Positions 26,374 to 35,058 of a stretch of 64,000 bases of DNA are shown here, one piece after another. A model generated the notes under the pieces. The model saw only the letters and a list, made by a program, of their open reading frames with translations. It searched no databases and was not told where the DNA came from. The stretch spans positions 1 to 64,000 of the forward strand of contig NZ_JANQNS010000013.1 in NCBI RefSeq assembly GCF_028279465.1, in the 5' to 3' direction. The number at the start of each line of letters is the position of its first letter. Positions within the stretch are counted from its first letter, which is position 1. Source of the DNA: Parasphingopyxis sp. (lineage in GTDB: Bacteria > Pseudomonadota > Alphaproteobacteria > Sphingomonadales > Sphingomonadaceae). The position numbers and the translations under genes were made by a program.

Positions 26374-27186
26374 ATGGCTGGAGCCGCCCCCGAACATGAC
26401 TATCATCTGGTAAACCCCAGTATCTGGCCGTTGATCGGCGCATTTACGGCGCTGGCCATGGCCGCGGGCGGCATCATGTGGATGCACGATATGCCCTATG
26501 GCAGTCTCGTCTTCTTCGCGGGCACCATCGGCGTGCTTTTCACCATGTTCGCCTGGTGGGCCGAAGTGATCCGCGAAGCGAATGGCGGCGATCATACGCC
26601 GGTCGTGCAGCTTCATCTGCGCTACGGCATGATCCTGTTCATCGCCTCGGAAGTCATGTTCTTTGTTGGCTGGTTCTGGGCCTTTTTCAACGGCGCGCTG
26701 TTCCCGGCCGAAGTGATTGGCGGCACCTGGCCGCCAGAAGGCATCGAGGTGCTCGATCCTTTCACCTATCCGCTCCTGAACACGCTGATTCTGCTCTGCT
26801 CTGGCACCACGGTCACCTGGGCGCACCATTCGCTGCTCAACGGCGACCGGGACGGCTTCAAGGCTGGGCTGTGGCTGACGATCCTGCTCGGCATATTGTT
26901 CAGCGCGATCCAGGTCTATGAATATGGCCATGCCGCTTTCGATTTCTCGGGCAATATCTATGGCGCGACCTTCTACATGGCGACCGGCTTCCATGGTTTC
27001 CACGTTATCGTCGGCACCATCTTCCTCGCCGTCTGCCTGTTGCGCGCCTATCGCGGCGATTTTACGCCGAAACAGCATTTCGGCTTCGAAGCGGCGGCCT
27101 GGTATTGGCACTTTGTCGATGTCGTCTGGCTGTTCCTCTTCGTCGCCATCTATGTCTGGGGCGGCGCGGGCGCCGAGATCCACTAG
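26374..27186 (+). CDS. ctaE: Cytochrome c oxidase subunit III
   Basis: A 270-residue seven-helix subunit. PSIWPLIGAF at the start, WWAEVIREA, EVMFFVGWFWAFFN and the final HFVDVVWLFLF block are typical. It stabilises the oxygen path and proton pumping of subunit I. It lies 46 nt after ctaG and 18 nt before the DUF983 gene. Confidence 0.97.
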   Translation: MAGAAPEHDYHLVNPSIWPLIGAFTALAMAAGGIMWMHDMPYGSLVFFAGTIGVLFTMFAWWAEVIREANGGDHTPVVQLHLRYGMILFIASEVMFFVGWFWAFFNGALFPAEVIGGTWPPEGIEVLDPFTYPLLNTLILLCSGTTVTWAHHSLLNGDRDGFKAGLWLTILLGILFSAIQVYEYGHAAFDFSGNIYGATFYMATGFHGFHVIVGTIFLAVCLLRAYRGDFTPKQHFGFEAAAWYWHFVDVVWLFLFVAIYVWGGAGAEIH

Positions 27187-27204
27187 CCGGCCAGGGTTCG
27201 CACG

Positions 27205-27585
27205 ATGAGCGAGCCCACGCCCCTGCAATCCGGCATTTACGGCGCCTGTCCGCAATGCGGCGCGCATACGCTGTTCGATGGTCCCGTTCATTTCGCGGAT
27301 CGCTGCCGCGCCTGCGGGCTCGATTATCGCAGCTTCAATGTCGGTGACGGCCCGGCGGCGTTCCTGACGCTGATTATCGGCGCTCTCGTCGTCGCGCTCG
27401 CGATCGGGGTCGAGCTTTCGATCCGGCCGCCCTTCTGGATTCATGTCCTGCTCTGGGTGCCGTTTACGGCGGCGGCCGTCGTCTTCGGATTGCGGGTCGC
27501 GAAGGGCGTGCTGCTCTCGCTCGAATATCGCCGGGATGCGCATGAGGGGCAGTTGAAGGACGATGCGCCCGGAGACGGGGAATGA
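27205..27585 (+). CDS. DUF983 family membrane protein
   Basis: 126 residues with two CxxC pairs near the N-terminus (CPQCGAH and CRACGLDY), suggesting a zinc ribbon, followed by two membrane helices (about 52-70 and 78-98). DUF983 genes recur next to ctaE and surf1 in alphaproteobacteria; the cysteines could handle metal or thiol chemistry in oxidase assembly. That role is inferred from position. It overlaps surf1 by ATGA. Confidence 0.85.
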   Translation: MSEPTPLQSGIYGACPQCGAHTLFDGPVHFADRCRACGLDYRSFNVGDGPAAFLTLIIGALVVALAIGVELSIRPPFWIHVLLWVPFTAAAVVFGLRVAKGVLLSLEYRRDAHEGQLKDDAPGDGE

Positions 27586-28154
27586 GGTTCCCGCTGATCC
27601 CAACCACGCTCGTGCTCGCCGCCGTCGCGACGATGATCGCGCTCGGCGTCTGGCAGCTTCAACGGAAAGCCGAAAAGGAGGCGCTTCTCGAAACCTATCG
27701 CGCCGCGATGGAGATGCCGCCCATCGCCTGGCCCGAAACGCCGGACGAAGATCTGCTCTATCGGCGCGCGACGGGCTTTTGCGTCGAACCGATGCGTTGG
27801 CGTGCCACGGCCGGGCAGAATCGCGACGGGGAAACCGGCTGGCAACATATCGCCTCCTGCCGGACGGGCGGCGGCGAAGGGCCGGGGATGCAGGCCGTGA
27901 TGGGCTGGTCGCGCTCGATCGATTCGCCAGAGGACTGGGCGGGCGGCGAGGTGACGGGCATCATCACGCTCGATGCAGACCATGGCCTGCGGCTCGTATC
28001 GGAGAATGCCGCGCCGGGGTTGGAACCGGTAGCGCGTCCTTCGGCCGAGGATATTCCGAACAATCATCTGCTCTACGCAATCCAGTGGTTCTTCTTCGCG
28101 CTGGCGGCGGCGGTTATCTATCTGCTGGCGTTGCGCCGCCGGTTGCGCGACTGA
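27582..28154 (+). CDS. SURF1 family oxidase assembly protein
   Basis: 190 residues with the SURF1 layout: an N-terminal helix followed by ALGVWQLQRKAEKEALL (the GxWQxxR block), a periplasmic domain and a C-terminal helix with NNHLLYAIQWFFFALAA. SURF1 helps insert heme a into subunit I. The central region is shorter than in mitochondrial SURF1, as is normal in sphingomonads. It closes the oxidase cluster. Confidence 0.92.
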   Translation: MRFPLIPTTLVLAAVATMIALGVWQLQRKAEKEALLETYRAAMEMPPIAWPETPDEDLLYRRATGFCVEPMRWRATAGQNRDGETGWQHIASCRTGGGEGPGMQAVMGWSRSIDSPEDWAGGEVTGIITLDADHGLRLVSENAAPGLEPVARPSAEDIPNNHLLYAIQWFFFALAAAVIYLLALRRRLRD

Positions 28155-28180
28155 CGCGCCCCGGCTAACCCCCGCCCGTC

Positions 28181-29578
28181 ATGCACTATATCAGCACACG
28201 CGGCAGCGCTCCGGCGCTTGATTTCGAAGGGGCGACGCTGGCCGGGCTCGCGTCCGATGGCGGGCTCTATATGCCCGAAAGCTGGCCGCGTTTTTCGCGC
28301 GAGGATATCGCCGCGCTCGCCGGTCTCTCCTATGCCGAAACCGCGGTTCGCGTGCTGGCGCCTTTCGTCGGTAACGCGCTGAGCGAAGCGGAGCTGCGCG
28401 GCCTGTGCGAGACGGCTTATGGGCGTTTTTCCCATGCGGCCGTCACGCCGCTGGTGCAGCTTGACGCGCAGCACTGGCTGCTCGAACTGTTTCACGGGCC
28501 GACGCTCGCCTTCAAGGATGTGGCGCTGCAACTGCTCGGACTTCTGTTCGAGCGGTTCCTGACGGACAGCGACAGCCATCTGACGGTAATCGGCGCGACG
28601 TCGGGCGATACGGGTTCGGCCGCGATCGACGCGCTGGCCGGGCGCGACAAGGTCGATATCTTCATGCTGCATCCCAAGGGCCGCGTGTCCGAGGTGCAGC
28701 GGCGGCAGATGACGACGGTGCTCGCGCCGAACGTCCATAACATCGCGATTGAGGGCAGTTTCGACGACGCCCAGCGCCTCGTCAAAGCCATGTTCGGCGA
28801 TGCGCAGTTCGCGGGTCGCTTTACGCTGTCGGCGGTCAATTCGATCAACTGGGCCCGGCTCGCGGCGCAAATCGTCTATTATTTCTATGCCGCTGTCCGG
28901 CTGGGTGCGCCGGAGCGCAAGGTGGCGTTTTCCGTGCCCACCGGCAATTTCGGCGATGTGTTTGCCGGCTATGCCGCCGCGCAGATGGGGCTGCCGGTCG
29001 AGCGGCTGATCGTCGCGACCAATATCAACGATATCCTGCACCGCGCGATGGTCGCCGGCGACTATTCGGTCGGCGAGCTGACGCCGACCGCCGCGCCCTC
29101 GATGGACATCCAGGTCAGCTCCAATTTCGAGCGGTTGCTGTTCGACATGTACGATCGCGACGGCGAAATGCTGGCTTCCGTCATGCGGAGCTTCGAACAG
29201 AGCCGTGCGCTCCGGCTCGATGATCGCGCGCATACGCGGATCGGCGAGCTGTTCAGTTCGGCGCGCATCGACAATGACGCAATGGCGCTGGCGATGCGGC
29301 AGGCGGCCGAGAATATGGGCGAGGTCATCGACCCGCACACGGCGATCGGCCTCTCCGCGGCGATGGCGGCCGATCTGCCGGCCGATATACCCGTCGTGAC
29401 ACTGGCGACGGCCCATCCGGCGAAGTTCCGCGATGCCGTGGAGCGCGCGACCGGCCATCGTCCGTTGCTACCCCCGCGCGTTTCGGGCCTGTTCGAACGC
29501 GAGGAGCGGTACGAAACACTGCCCGGCGAACTACAGGCCGTCGAAGCCTATATCGCCGAGCGCGCGACGGAATCGTGA
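28181..29578 (+). CDS. thrC: Threonine synthase
   Basis: A 465-residue PLP enzyme that turns O-phosphohomoserine into threonine. The Schiff-base lysine is K112 in PTLAFKDVALQ; the phosphate cup SGDTGSAA and FSVPTGNFGDV follow. The N-terminal MHYISTRG and length fit the long (fungal/proteobacterial) class. It lies 26 nt after surf1 and overlaps the next gene by GTGA; read-through from the cta operon is likely. Confidence 0.95.
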   Translation: MHYISTRGSAPALDFEGATLAGLASDGGLYMPESWPRFSREDIAALAGLSYAETAVRVLAPFVGNALSEAELRGLCETAYGRFSHAAVTPLVQLDAQHWLLELFHGPTLAFKDVALQLLGLLFERFLTDSDSHLTVIGATSGDTGSAAIDALAGRDKVDIFMLHPKGRVSEVQRRQMTTVLAPNVHNIAIEGSFDDAQRLVKAMFGDAQFAGRFTLSAVNSINWARLAAQIVYYFYAAVRLGAPERKVAFSVPTGNFGDVFAGYAAAQMGLPVERLIVATNINDILHRAMVAGDYSVGELTPTAAPSMDIQVSSNFERLLFDMYDRDGEMLASVMRSFEQSRALRLDDRAHTRIGELFSSARIDNDAMALAMRQAAENMGEVIDPHTAIGLSAAMAADLPADIPVVTLATAHPAKFRDAVERATGHRPLLPPRVSGLFEREERYETLPGELQAVEAYIAERATES

Positions 29579-30438
29579 CGCTCAAAACGCTGATCGCGGA
29601 GCCCTGGCCGGACTATGGCCTTGTCGATTCGGGCCATGGCCGCAAACTCGAACGCTATGGCCGCTTCCGCTTCATCCGGCCCGAACCGCAGGCCATGTGG
29701 GCGCCCGCATCGGAGAATTGGCGCGCGGACGGCGAATTCGTCCCGGCGTCCGACGCGGATGGCGGCGGGCGCTGGCATCTCGACGGCGGCGTACCCGACG
29801 AAGGCTGGCCGCTCGGCTGGGAAGATGTCCGCTTCCAGGCGCAATGCACGCCCTTCCGCCATCTCGCTTTCTTTCCGGATATGGCGTCGCACTGGAGCTG
29901 GATGCGGGAGAGGGCCGAGGAGGGCAGCGAAGCGCTCAATCTCTTCGGCTATACGGGCGTCGGCAGTCTCGCGCTGGCGGCCAAAGGCGCGAAGGTCACC
30001 CATGTCGATGCGTCGAAGAAATCGGTCGAGGCAGGGAAGGCGAATGCCGCGCTGTCGGGCCTGTCGGACGCGCCGATCCGCTGGCTTGTCGACGATGCGG
30101 CCAAATTCGCCGCGCGCGAGGTACGGCGCGAGCGGCGCTATGACGGGATCATGCTCGATCCGCCCAAATGGGGCAGGGGGCCGAAGAAGGAGCTGTGGCA
30201 GCTCGAAGAGGGATTGCCTGGGCTGATGGCGGATTGCGCGAAGCTGCTCGATGCCGACAGCCGCTTCCTCGTCCTCACCGTCTATGCGGTCCGCATGTCC
30301 GCGCTCGCGATCGGCGAGCTTGTCGCGCAATCGCTGGCGCATCTCGGCGGCACGGTCGAATGCGGCGAGATGGCGGTCCGCGAAGAGGCGCGCGGCCTGA
30401 CCTTGCCGACCGCGATCTTCGCCCGCTGGGAACGCTAG
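29575..30438 (+). CDS. Class I SAM-dependent methyltransferase (RlmI/RlmL-like)
   Basis: 287 residues from a GTG overlapping the thrC stop. The SAM motif LNLFGYTGVGSLALAAKGA, then HVDASKKSV and MLDPPKWGRGPKKELW, belong to the Rossmann fold found in 23S rRNA m5C/m2G methyltransferases (RlmI, RlmK). The DPPKWGRG motif in place of NPPY or PCS suggests rRNA m2G/m7G-type chemistry, but the target is not settled. No PUA or THUMP domain is present. Confidence 0.83.
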   Translation: MTLKTLIAEPWPDYGLVDSGHGRKLERYGRFRFIRPEPQAMWAPASENWRADGEFVPASDADGGGRWHLDGGVPDEGWPLGWEDVRFQAQCTPFRHLAFFPDMASHWSWMRERAEEGSEALNLFGYTGVGSLALAAKGAKVTHVDASKKSVEAGKANAALSGLSDAPIRWLVDDAAKFAAREVRRERRYDGIMLDPPKWGRGPKKELWQLEEGLPGLMADCAKLLDADSRFLVLTVYAVRMSALAIGELVAQSLAHLGGTVECGEMAVREEARGLTLPTAIFARWER

Positions 30439-30505
30439 CGTCCTGTAACGGGACAGGCGGCCCGCCGGACTCCACAAGATCGCGGTCCCCGTTCATGGTT
30501 AACCG

Positions 30506-30871
30506 ATGGTTACCCGAGTCGTTTTCGCCGCAGCGCTGCTCTGCGCCACGTCGCCGCTGGCCGCCCAGCAGCTGCCCTATATCCTCGGCAACCTCACCGG
30601 CATCCCGGAGGCTGCGCCGCCGCCGACCCCGCTTCTCCCGCCAACGCCAGAGCCCGAACCGCGTGGCCCCCAGATCGCCTATGATGTCAGCAGCCTGCTC
30701 TACAATCGCACGCCCGACTATCTGGCGCTCGGTTACGATCTGGAGGGGCTGACCGGCAGCGTCGCGACGCACCGCGTGATCCGCGATTATGGGCCGCTCG
30801 ATTATGAGTTTGAGGGACTGGTCCGGGCGAACGATCTTCGCGGCGGAGCGGCGACACGCGCCGGCGATTGA
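30506..30871 (+). CDS. Small secreted proline-rich protein of unknown function
   Basis: 121 residues. A signal peptide (about 1-20, AAALLCATSPLAAQQ) precedes a Pro-rich linker (EAAPPPTPLLPPTPEPEP, about 35-53), then a compact part with YDVSSLLYNRTPDYLALGYD. I do not recognise the family. A periplasmic or outer-membrane-associated location is expected. Its stop codon abuts palindrome copy E exactly, and no other gene is cotranscribed with confidence. Confidence 0.6.
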   Translation: MVTRVVFAAALLCATSPLAAQQLPYILGNLTGIPEAAPPPTPLLPPTPEPEPRGPQIAYDVSSLLYNRTPDYLALGYDLEGLTGSVATHRVIRDYGPLDYEFEGLVRANDLRGGAATRAGD

Positions 30872-31102
30872 GTTTGTCAGAATTTCCCTATCGGGAAATC
30901 GCGGCAGCGGGGTTTATTTGTCAGAACATTGCTCTCGCAATGTCGCGGCACCAGCCCACTCCCCCTCCCGACCTCCCATGAGTGTACCCTGTGGGAGGTC
31001 GGGAGGGGGAGTGGGCTGGTGCCGCGATTTTTCCGCGCAGGAAAAATTCTGACGAAAAAACCTGCCGCGCTCGACCGTTAGGTCGAGTCTGACAAAAAGC
31101 TC
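30872..31102. repeat. Mosaic palindromic repeat, copy E (full-length)
   Basis: The longest family member fills the whole gap between two converging stop codons. Modules: TTTGTCAGAA with ATTTCCC/GGGAAAT; TTTGTCAGAACATTGC/GCAATGT; a perfect 36-bp inverted repeat (30943-30978 with 30992-31027, 13-nt loop); ATTTTTCC/GGAAAAAT (31027-31034/31040-31047); TCTGACGAAA; CTCGACC/GGTCGAG (31070-31076/31081-31087); TCTGACAAAAAG. The loop string AGTGTACCCTG is identical in copy A. Confidence 0.88.
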
Positions 31103-31750
31103 CTAATCCCGCATGGCGCGGATCGCCGCGCCCGTCGCAAACGGCGCTACCGCCACCAGCAGCAACGCCGCCGCGCCGAGCAACGCAAAAGCCCCCCGCT
31201 GCAGGTCGTCGAGCGCCCCGGCGCCGAAGATCAGCACCGGCACCGCCAGCGGCAGCATCAGCAGCCCCGCCAGCGCCCCGCCGCTCTGCAGGCCCGCGAC
31301 CAGCGCGCTCACCGTCACCGCCAGCGCGGCAAGGCCGAGACTGCCGAGCGCGAGACCCGCCTCCAGCTTCAAGAGGCCATCCATGTCCATGTTGAGCATC
31401 GCCGAAGCCGGCAGCGCAGCCAGCATCAGCGGCGGGCCGAAGCCGATCCAGTGCGCGCCGATCTTGGCGACCGCGACGACTTCCTCGCTGATCCCGCGCA
31501 CCGCATATTGATCGAGAACGCCCGCATCGCGGTCCGGCGCGATCAGCCGGTCGATGGGCATCAGCGCGGCGAGAAGCGCCGCCGTCCACAGCGCCCCGCC
31601 GCCGACCCGGCCGAGCACTGTCGGATCGGGGCCGATGGCGAAGGGAAAGAGCGTTGCGACGAGCAGGAAGAAGATCAGCGGCAATAGCCAGCCCGAGCCG
31701 GTAAAGCTGCGCCGCAGATCGCGGCGCGCGATGGCGAAGAGCGCGCTCAT
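31103..31750 (-). CDS. ccmB: Heme exporter protein CcmB
   Basis: 215 residues, six membrane helices, beginning MSALFAIARRDLRRSF with the cytoplasmic amphipathic start typical of CcmB. It is the membrane half of the CcmAB transporter used in system I cytochrome c maturation, which releases holo-CcmE from CcmC. ATG at 31750 overlaps the ccmA stop (ATGA). No ccmC, E, F, G or H is in the window, so maturation genes are split. Confidence 0.92.
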   Translation of the reverse strand: MSALFAIARRDLRRSFTGSGWLLPLIFFLLVATLFPFAIGPDPTVLGRVGGGALWTAALLAALMPIDRLIAPDRDAGVLDQYAVRGISEEVVAVAKIGAHWIGFGPPLMLAALPASAMLNMDMDGLLKLEAGLALGSLGLAALAVTVSALVAGLQSGGALAGLLMLPLAVPVLIFGAGALDDLQRGAFALLGAAALLLVAVAPFATGAAIRAMRD

Positions 31751-32331
31751 CCGGCCGCTCCAATCGTCATCTCTACCGCGTCGGGCAAGGCCAGTGGCTG
31801 ATGGGTCGCGGCGATAACGATCCCGCCGCTTGCGCGATGGTCTGCGATGGCGCTTTCCAGCCGCCCGCGCGCTTCGGTGTCGAGGCCATTGGCCGGTTCG
31901 TCGAGCAGCCAGATCTCCGCGCCGCTGCCGATGACGCGCGCGAGCCCCGCACGCTTCAACTGGCCGGTCGAGAGCATCCGTATGGGCACTTCGGCGAGCG
32001 GCGCCAGGCCCATCGCCGCCAGCCCGGTCGCAACCTCCGCCGCGCCCCCGCCATCGATCCGCGCCCAGTAGAGCAGAGCCCGTTCGAGCGGCAATTCGCG
32101 GTCCAGCGCGGGCTCGATAGCGCCGAACGCGAGCCGGCCGTCCATCTCGACGCGCCCGGCCTCCGGCCGCAGCAGCCCGGCGATCAGCCGCAAAAGGCTC
32201 GTCTTCCCCGCGCCGTTCGGCCCGGTCACCAGCGCCGCGCCGCCCGCGTCCAAAGTGAGGTCCAGCCCCGAAAACAGCAGCCGGTCGCCGCGCACACAGC
32301 CCAATGCCTCAAGGGACAGCCGGGCGCTCAA
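31747..32331 (-). CDS. ccmA: Heme exporter ATP-binding protein CcmA
   Basis: 194 residues from a TTG at 32331 that overlaps the metallopeptidase stop (TTGA); the frame upstream is antisense noise over other genes. Walker A GPNGAGKTS, the CcmA-style signature LSTGQLKRAGLARV (replacing LSGGQ), Walker B IWLLDEPANGLD and the H-loop ATHQP are in order. It drives the CcmAB complex at the inner membrane. Start codon choice is by overlap; a later GTG is possible. Confidence 0.9.
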   Translation of the reverse strand: MSARLSLEALGCVRGDRLLFSGLDLTLDAGGAALVTGPNGAGKTSLLRLIAGLLRPEAGRVEMDGRLAFGAIEPALDRELPLERALLYWARIDGGGAAEVATGLAAMGLAPLAEVPIRMLSTGQLKRAGLARVIGSGAEIWLLDEPANGLDTEARGRLESAIADHRASGGIVIAATHQPLALPDAVEMTIGAAG

Positions 32332-32738
32332 TCCGCTTCGTCTTCCAGCGCGTGCATGTCGTCGTCCGACAGGCCGAAATGATGGCCGACTTCGTGGATC
32401 AGCACATGATGGACGAGCCGCTCGATGCTGATCCCGCGATCGGCCGCCTCGGCCAGGATCGGCTGGCGGTAGAGATGGATCATGTCGGGCAGGTCGCTCG
32501 GGTCGGAGATGCTCTTCTCGCCGATCGGCCGGCCCGTATAAAGGCCGGACAGCTCCATCGGATGGGTGAGGCCGACGGCTTTCAGCGATTCCGGATCGGC
32601 ATATTCCTCGACGCGCAGCACGACATTGCCCATCTGCTCGCGAAACTCGGCCGGCAGGCTCTCCATCGAGCGCCGCGCCATCGCCTCCATCGCGTCGGCG
32701 TCGGGAATGGGGTCGGAAAGGCTTTCGTCGAACCGCAT
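32328..32738 (-). CDS. Zincin-like metallopeptidase family protein
   Basis: 136 residues with the HExxH zinc motif followed by a third ligand (LIHEVGHHFGLSDDDM), as in the metallopeptidase/DUF1025 family of minimal zincins. PIGEKSISDPSDLPDMIHLYR is a conserved family block ahead of it. No signal peptide, so it is cytoplasmic; substrate unknown. It is the first gene of a unit with ccmA and ccmB, joined by overlaps. Confidence 0.85.
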   Translation of the reverse strand: MRFDESLSDPIPDADAMEAMARRSMESLPAEFREQMGNVVLRVEEYADPESLKAVGLTHPMELSGLYTGRPIGEKSISDPSDLPDMIHLYRQPILAEAADRGISIERLVHHVLIHEVGHHFGLSDDDMHALEDEAD

Positions 32739-32794
32739 AGTGCGGCAGATAGGATGCCGGGCGGAACAAGGGAAGAGACGGAAGGACGAAGGCG

Positions 32795-33085
32795 ATGACC
32801 GAGAGACTGAGCGATAGCGAGCGGACCGCGGCCCTGGCGGCGCTGGACGGCTGGGACCATGATGCGGAGTGCGACGCGATATCGAAACGCTTCGAATTCG
32901 CCGATTTCAGCGAAGCCTTCGCCTTTATGAGCCGCGCCGCGCTGCTCGCGGAAAAAATGGACCACCATCCCGAATGGTTCAACGTCTACAACAAGGTCGA
33001 TGTGACCCTGACGACGCATGATGCCGATGGGCTGAGCGAGAAGGATGTGGAGATGGCCAAGGCGATGGAGGGCTTTGCAGGGTAG
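32795..33085 (+). CDS. phhB: 4a-hydroxytetrahydrobiopterin dehydratase
   Basis: 96 residues of the PCD/DCoH fold. The paired catalytic histidines are in [18 protein letters not shown], with a third histidine in [13 protein letters not shown]. It recycles pterin cofactor after aromatic amino acid hydroxylation; no phenylalanine hydroxylase gene is nearby. Start supported by GGAAGGA upstream. It is divergent from the metallopeptidase. Confidence 0.92.
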   Translation: MTERLSDSERTAALAALDGWDHDAECDAISKRFEFADFSEAFAFMSRAALLAEKMDHHPEWFNVYNKVDVTLTTHDADGLSEKDVEMAKAMEGFAG

Positions 33086-33107
33086 GTTGCCCCTATTTCA
33101 GGGATAG

Positions 33108-33287
33108 CTAGATCAGGATTTTTGCAATCAGCCAGACGCACAAGCCACATACGGTCAATCTTGCTAAGATGGACCATAAGTATCGACGGCCATCTCTTAT
33201 AAACTGAGCTTCATAGTAAATAATAAGAAGATTCCACGCTATGAAGGATGAAACAAGTATCAATATTACTATAGTTGAAATGCTCAC
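33108..33287 (-). CDS. Small two-helix membrane protein, 59 aa
   Basis: A GTG-initiated frame on the minus strand gives MSISTIVILILVSSFIAWNL, a polar middle (YYEAQFIRDGRRYLW) and a second hydrophobic helix ending in KILI. The layout of two helices with a basic loop is typical of a small inner-membrane protein. I do not recognise it. Base composition is much more AT-rich than its neighbours, suggesting late acquisition or relaxed codon use. A GGAA lies 8 nt before the GTG. Confidence 0.45.
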   Translation of the reverse strand: MSISTIVILILVSSFIAWNLLIIYYEAQFIRDGRRYLWSILARLTVCGLCVWLIAKILI

Positions 33288-33325
33288 TAGTAATATTCCG
33301 ATTGTATCGAACGGCCGGTGTTAGT

Positions 33326-33343
33326 TTCCCGCGTGCGCGGGAA
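33326..33343. repeat. Short palindrome TTCCCGCG/CGCGGGAA
   Basis: An 18-nt near-perfect palindrome with a 2-nt centre, followed by TGACA. It has the form of the TTCCCGCG...CGCGGGAATGAC units scattered through many proteobacterial genomes. It lies just downstream of the SDR gene on its strand and could form its mRNA 3' end. Confidence 0.6.
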
Positions 33344-33359
33344 TGACAAGCGTTCTGCC

Positions 33360-34154
33360 TCAATCCTCCACCGTCCGCGCCATGCCGAGGCTTTTGCGCA
33401 GCCGGTTCGGGGTCCAGCGCGCGGCGAAGGCGAGTTTCTTCGCCGTCTTGCCGACCGTCGTGTGGACCTTCTCGCCATGGACGGCAATCCAGGCGGCTTC
33501 GGCGACTTCGCTGACCGGTGTGATCTCCAGCCCCGCGTCGGCGATCATGTCGCGCACCGAGCTGTTGCCGCCGGTGAGCGGGCCATCGAGGATCGGCGTT
33601 TCGATGAAGCTCGGCATCAGGTCGCGCACCCGGATGCCATAGGGGCGGAACTCGATATCGAGCCCCTCGGTCAGCGCGCGGACCGCGAATTTGGTGCCGC
33701 TATACACGACGAGGCCCGCGGCGCCGTAGATGCCCGCCGCCGAGCTCGTGTTGAGGACGCAGCTGTCGGGCGTGTTGCGCAGCATCTCGAACGCCGCGCG
33801 CGTCCCGTCGATCACGCCGGTGAAATTGATCGCGATCGTCTTGTCGATATCTTCGTCGGACATTTCCTGCAGCGGCCCGCCGATACCGATGCCAGCATTG
33901 TTGAAGAGCACGTCCATCCGTCCGCCCGTGCGCTCGCCGAACGCTTCGATGACCTGTTTCCACTGCGCGCGGTCGGTCACGTCGAGATGATGGATCGAAA
34001 ACTGGCCCTGCTGCATCCCGGCCGCGGTCTCTTCCATCCCCGCATCGTTGATATCGGCCAGGCCGACAAACCAGCCGCGCTCGCCGAAATAGTGCGCGAC
34101 CGCGCGCCCGATGCCCGACGCCGCGCCGGTGATGAAAATACTCTGTGTGGTCAT
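33360..34154 (-). CDS. SDR family oxidoreductase
   Basis: 264 residues of a classical short-chain dehydrogenase: nucleotide motif TGAASGIG at 9-16, NNAGIGIG, catalytic S in NTSSAAG, and YSGTK. The acidic residue after the second strand (LADINDAG) favours NAD over NADP. The C-terminal 40 residues are basic (KLAFAARWTPNRLRKSLG), as in membrane-associated SDRs. Substrate unknown. It is divergent from the osmoprotectant ABC genes. Confidence 0.88.
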   Translation of the reverse strand: MTTQSIFITGAASGIGRAVAHYFGERGWFVGLADINDAGMEETAAGMQQGQFSIHHLDVTDRAQWKQVIEAFGERTGGRMDVLFNNAGIGIGGPLQEMSDEDIDKTIAINFTGVIDGTRAAFEMLRNTPDSCVLNTSSAAGIYGAAGLVVYSGTKFAVRALTEGLDIEFRPYGIRVRDLMPSFIETPILDGPLTGGNSSVRDMIADAGLEITPVSEVAEAAWIAVHGEKVHTTVGKTAKKLAFAARWTPNRLRKSLGMARTVED

Positions 34155-34281
34155 ATGTCTGCCTCGCCCGTTTTTATGCGTACCTTACAGCGGCTCGGGC
34201 CGCCCGGTGCAAATAATTTCTCCCGCGCGCTACCGCACCGCCTGTTGACCCATGGTGCCAAGGCCGCGATGCTCGCGCGCG

Positions 34282-35058
34282 ATGGAGAGGAAGAACGGCC
34301 CGGCGGTCCGCTTTGACGGCATAGCCAAGAGTTTCGATGACGGGGCCAGCTTCGCCGTCGCCGCGCTCGATCTGGAGATTGCGGGCGGCTTATTCGTCGC
34401 GCTGGTCGGCGAATCGGGGTCGGGCAAATCGACGTTGCTCAAGACGATCAACCGGCTCGTCGAACCGAGCGCCGGGAGCGTCTCGATCGGCGGCGAACCC
34501 GTTGACGGGCAGGACCCGGCCGATCTGCGCCGGCATATCGGCTATGTCTTTCAGAATATTGGATTATTTCCGCATATGACGGTTGCGGAGAATATCATGA
34601 TCATTCCCCGTATCGGTGTAAACGAAACCGTCAACCAGGTGCCCGAACTGCTCGATCTGGTCGGCCTGCCCGAGGAGGTCGCCGACCGCCTGCCGAGCGA
34701 ATTGTCGGGCGGGCAGCAGCAACGGGTCGGGGTGGCGCGCGCTCTAGCCGGAGAGCCGGGCTTGATGCTGATGGACGAACCGTTCGGCGCGCTCGATCCG
34801 GTAACCCGCGATCAGCTCGGCGAGGCCTATCGCGCGCTGCATGACGAACTCGGCCTGACGACGATCATGGTGACGCACGATATGGCCGAAGCGTTGCTGA
34901 TCGCCGACCGTATCCTTGTGATGAGCGCCGGCCGCATCGTCGCCGATTGCTCGCCCCAGGCCCTGCTGGCGGGCGAGGGGGGCGAGGAAGCGAGCGCGCT
35001 GATCGCCGTGCCCAAGGGGCAGATGGCGAAGCTCCGGCGGCTGGAGGAGGGGGCGTGA
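34282..35058 (+). CDS. Osmoprotectant-type ABC importer ATPase (OpuCA/ProV-like)
   Basis: About 258 residues from ATG at 34282; an in-frame ATG at 34252 is possible and neither has a clear ribosome site. Walker A GESGSGKST, Q-loop YVFQNIGLFPHMTV, signature LSGGQQQRVGVARALAGEP, Walker B LMLMDEPFGALDP and H-loop VTHDMAEAL are complete. The INRLVEP and NIGLFPHMT blocks are those of the glycine betaine/carnitine/choline group. No CBS domains follow, unlike OpuCA. It overlaps the fused permease gene by GTGA. Confidence 0.88.
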   Translation: MERKNGPAVRFDGIAKSFDDGASFAVAALDLEIAGGLFVALVGESGSGKSTLLKTINRLVEPSAGSVSIGGEPVDGQDPADLRRHIGYVFQNIGLFPHMTVAENIMIIPRIGVNETVNQVPELLDLVGLPEEVADRLPSELSGGQQQRVGVARALAGEPGLMLMDEPFGALDPVTRDQLGEAYRALHDELGLTTIMVTHDMAEALLIADRILVMSAGRIVADCSPQALLAGEGGEEASALIAVPKGQMAKLRRLEEGA

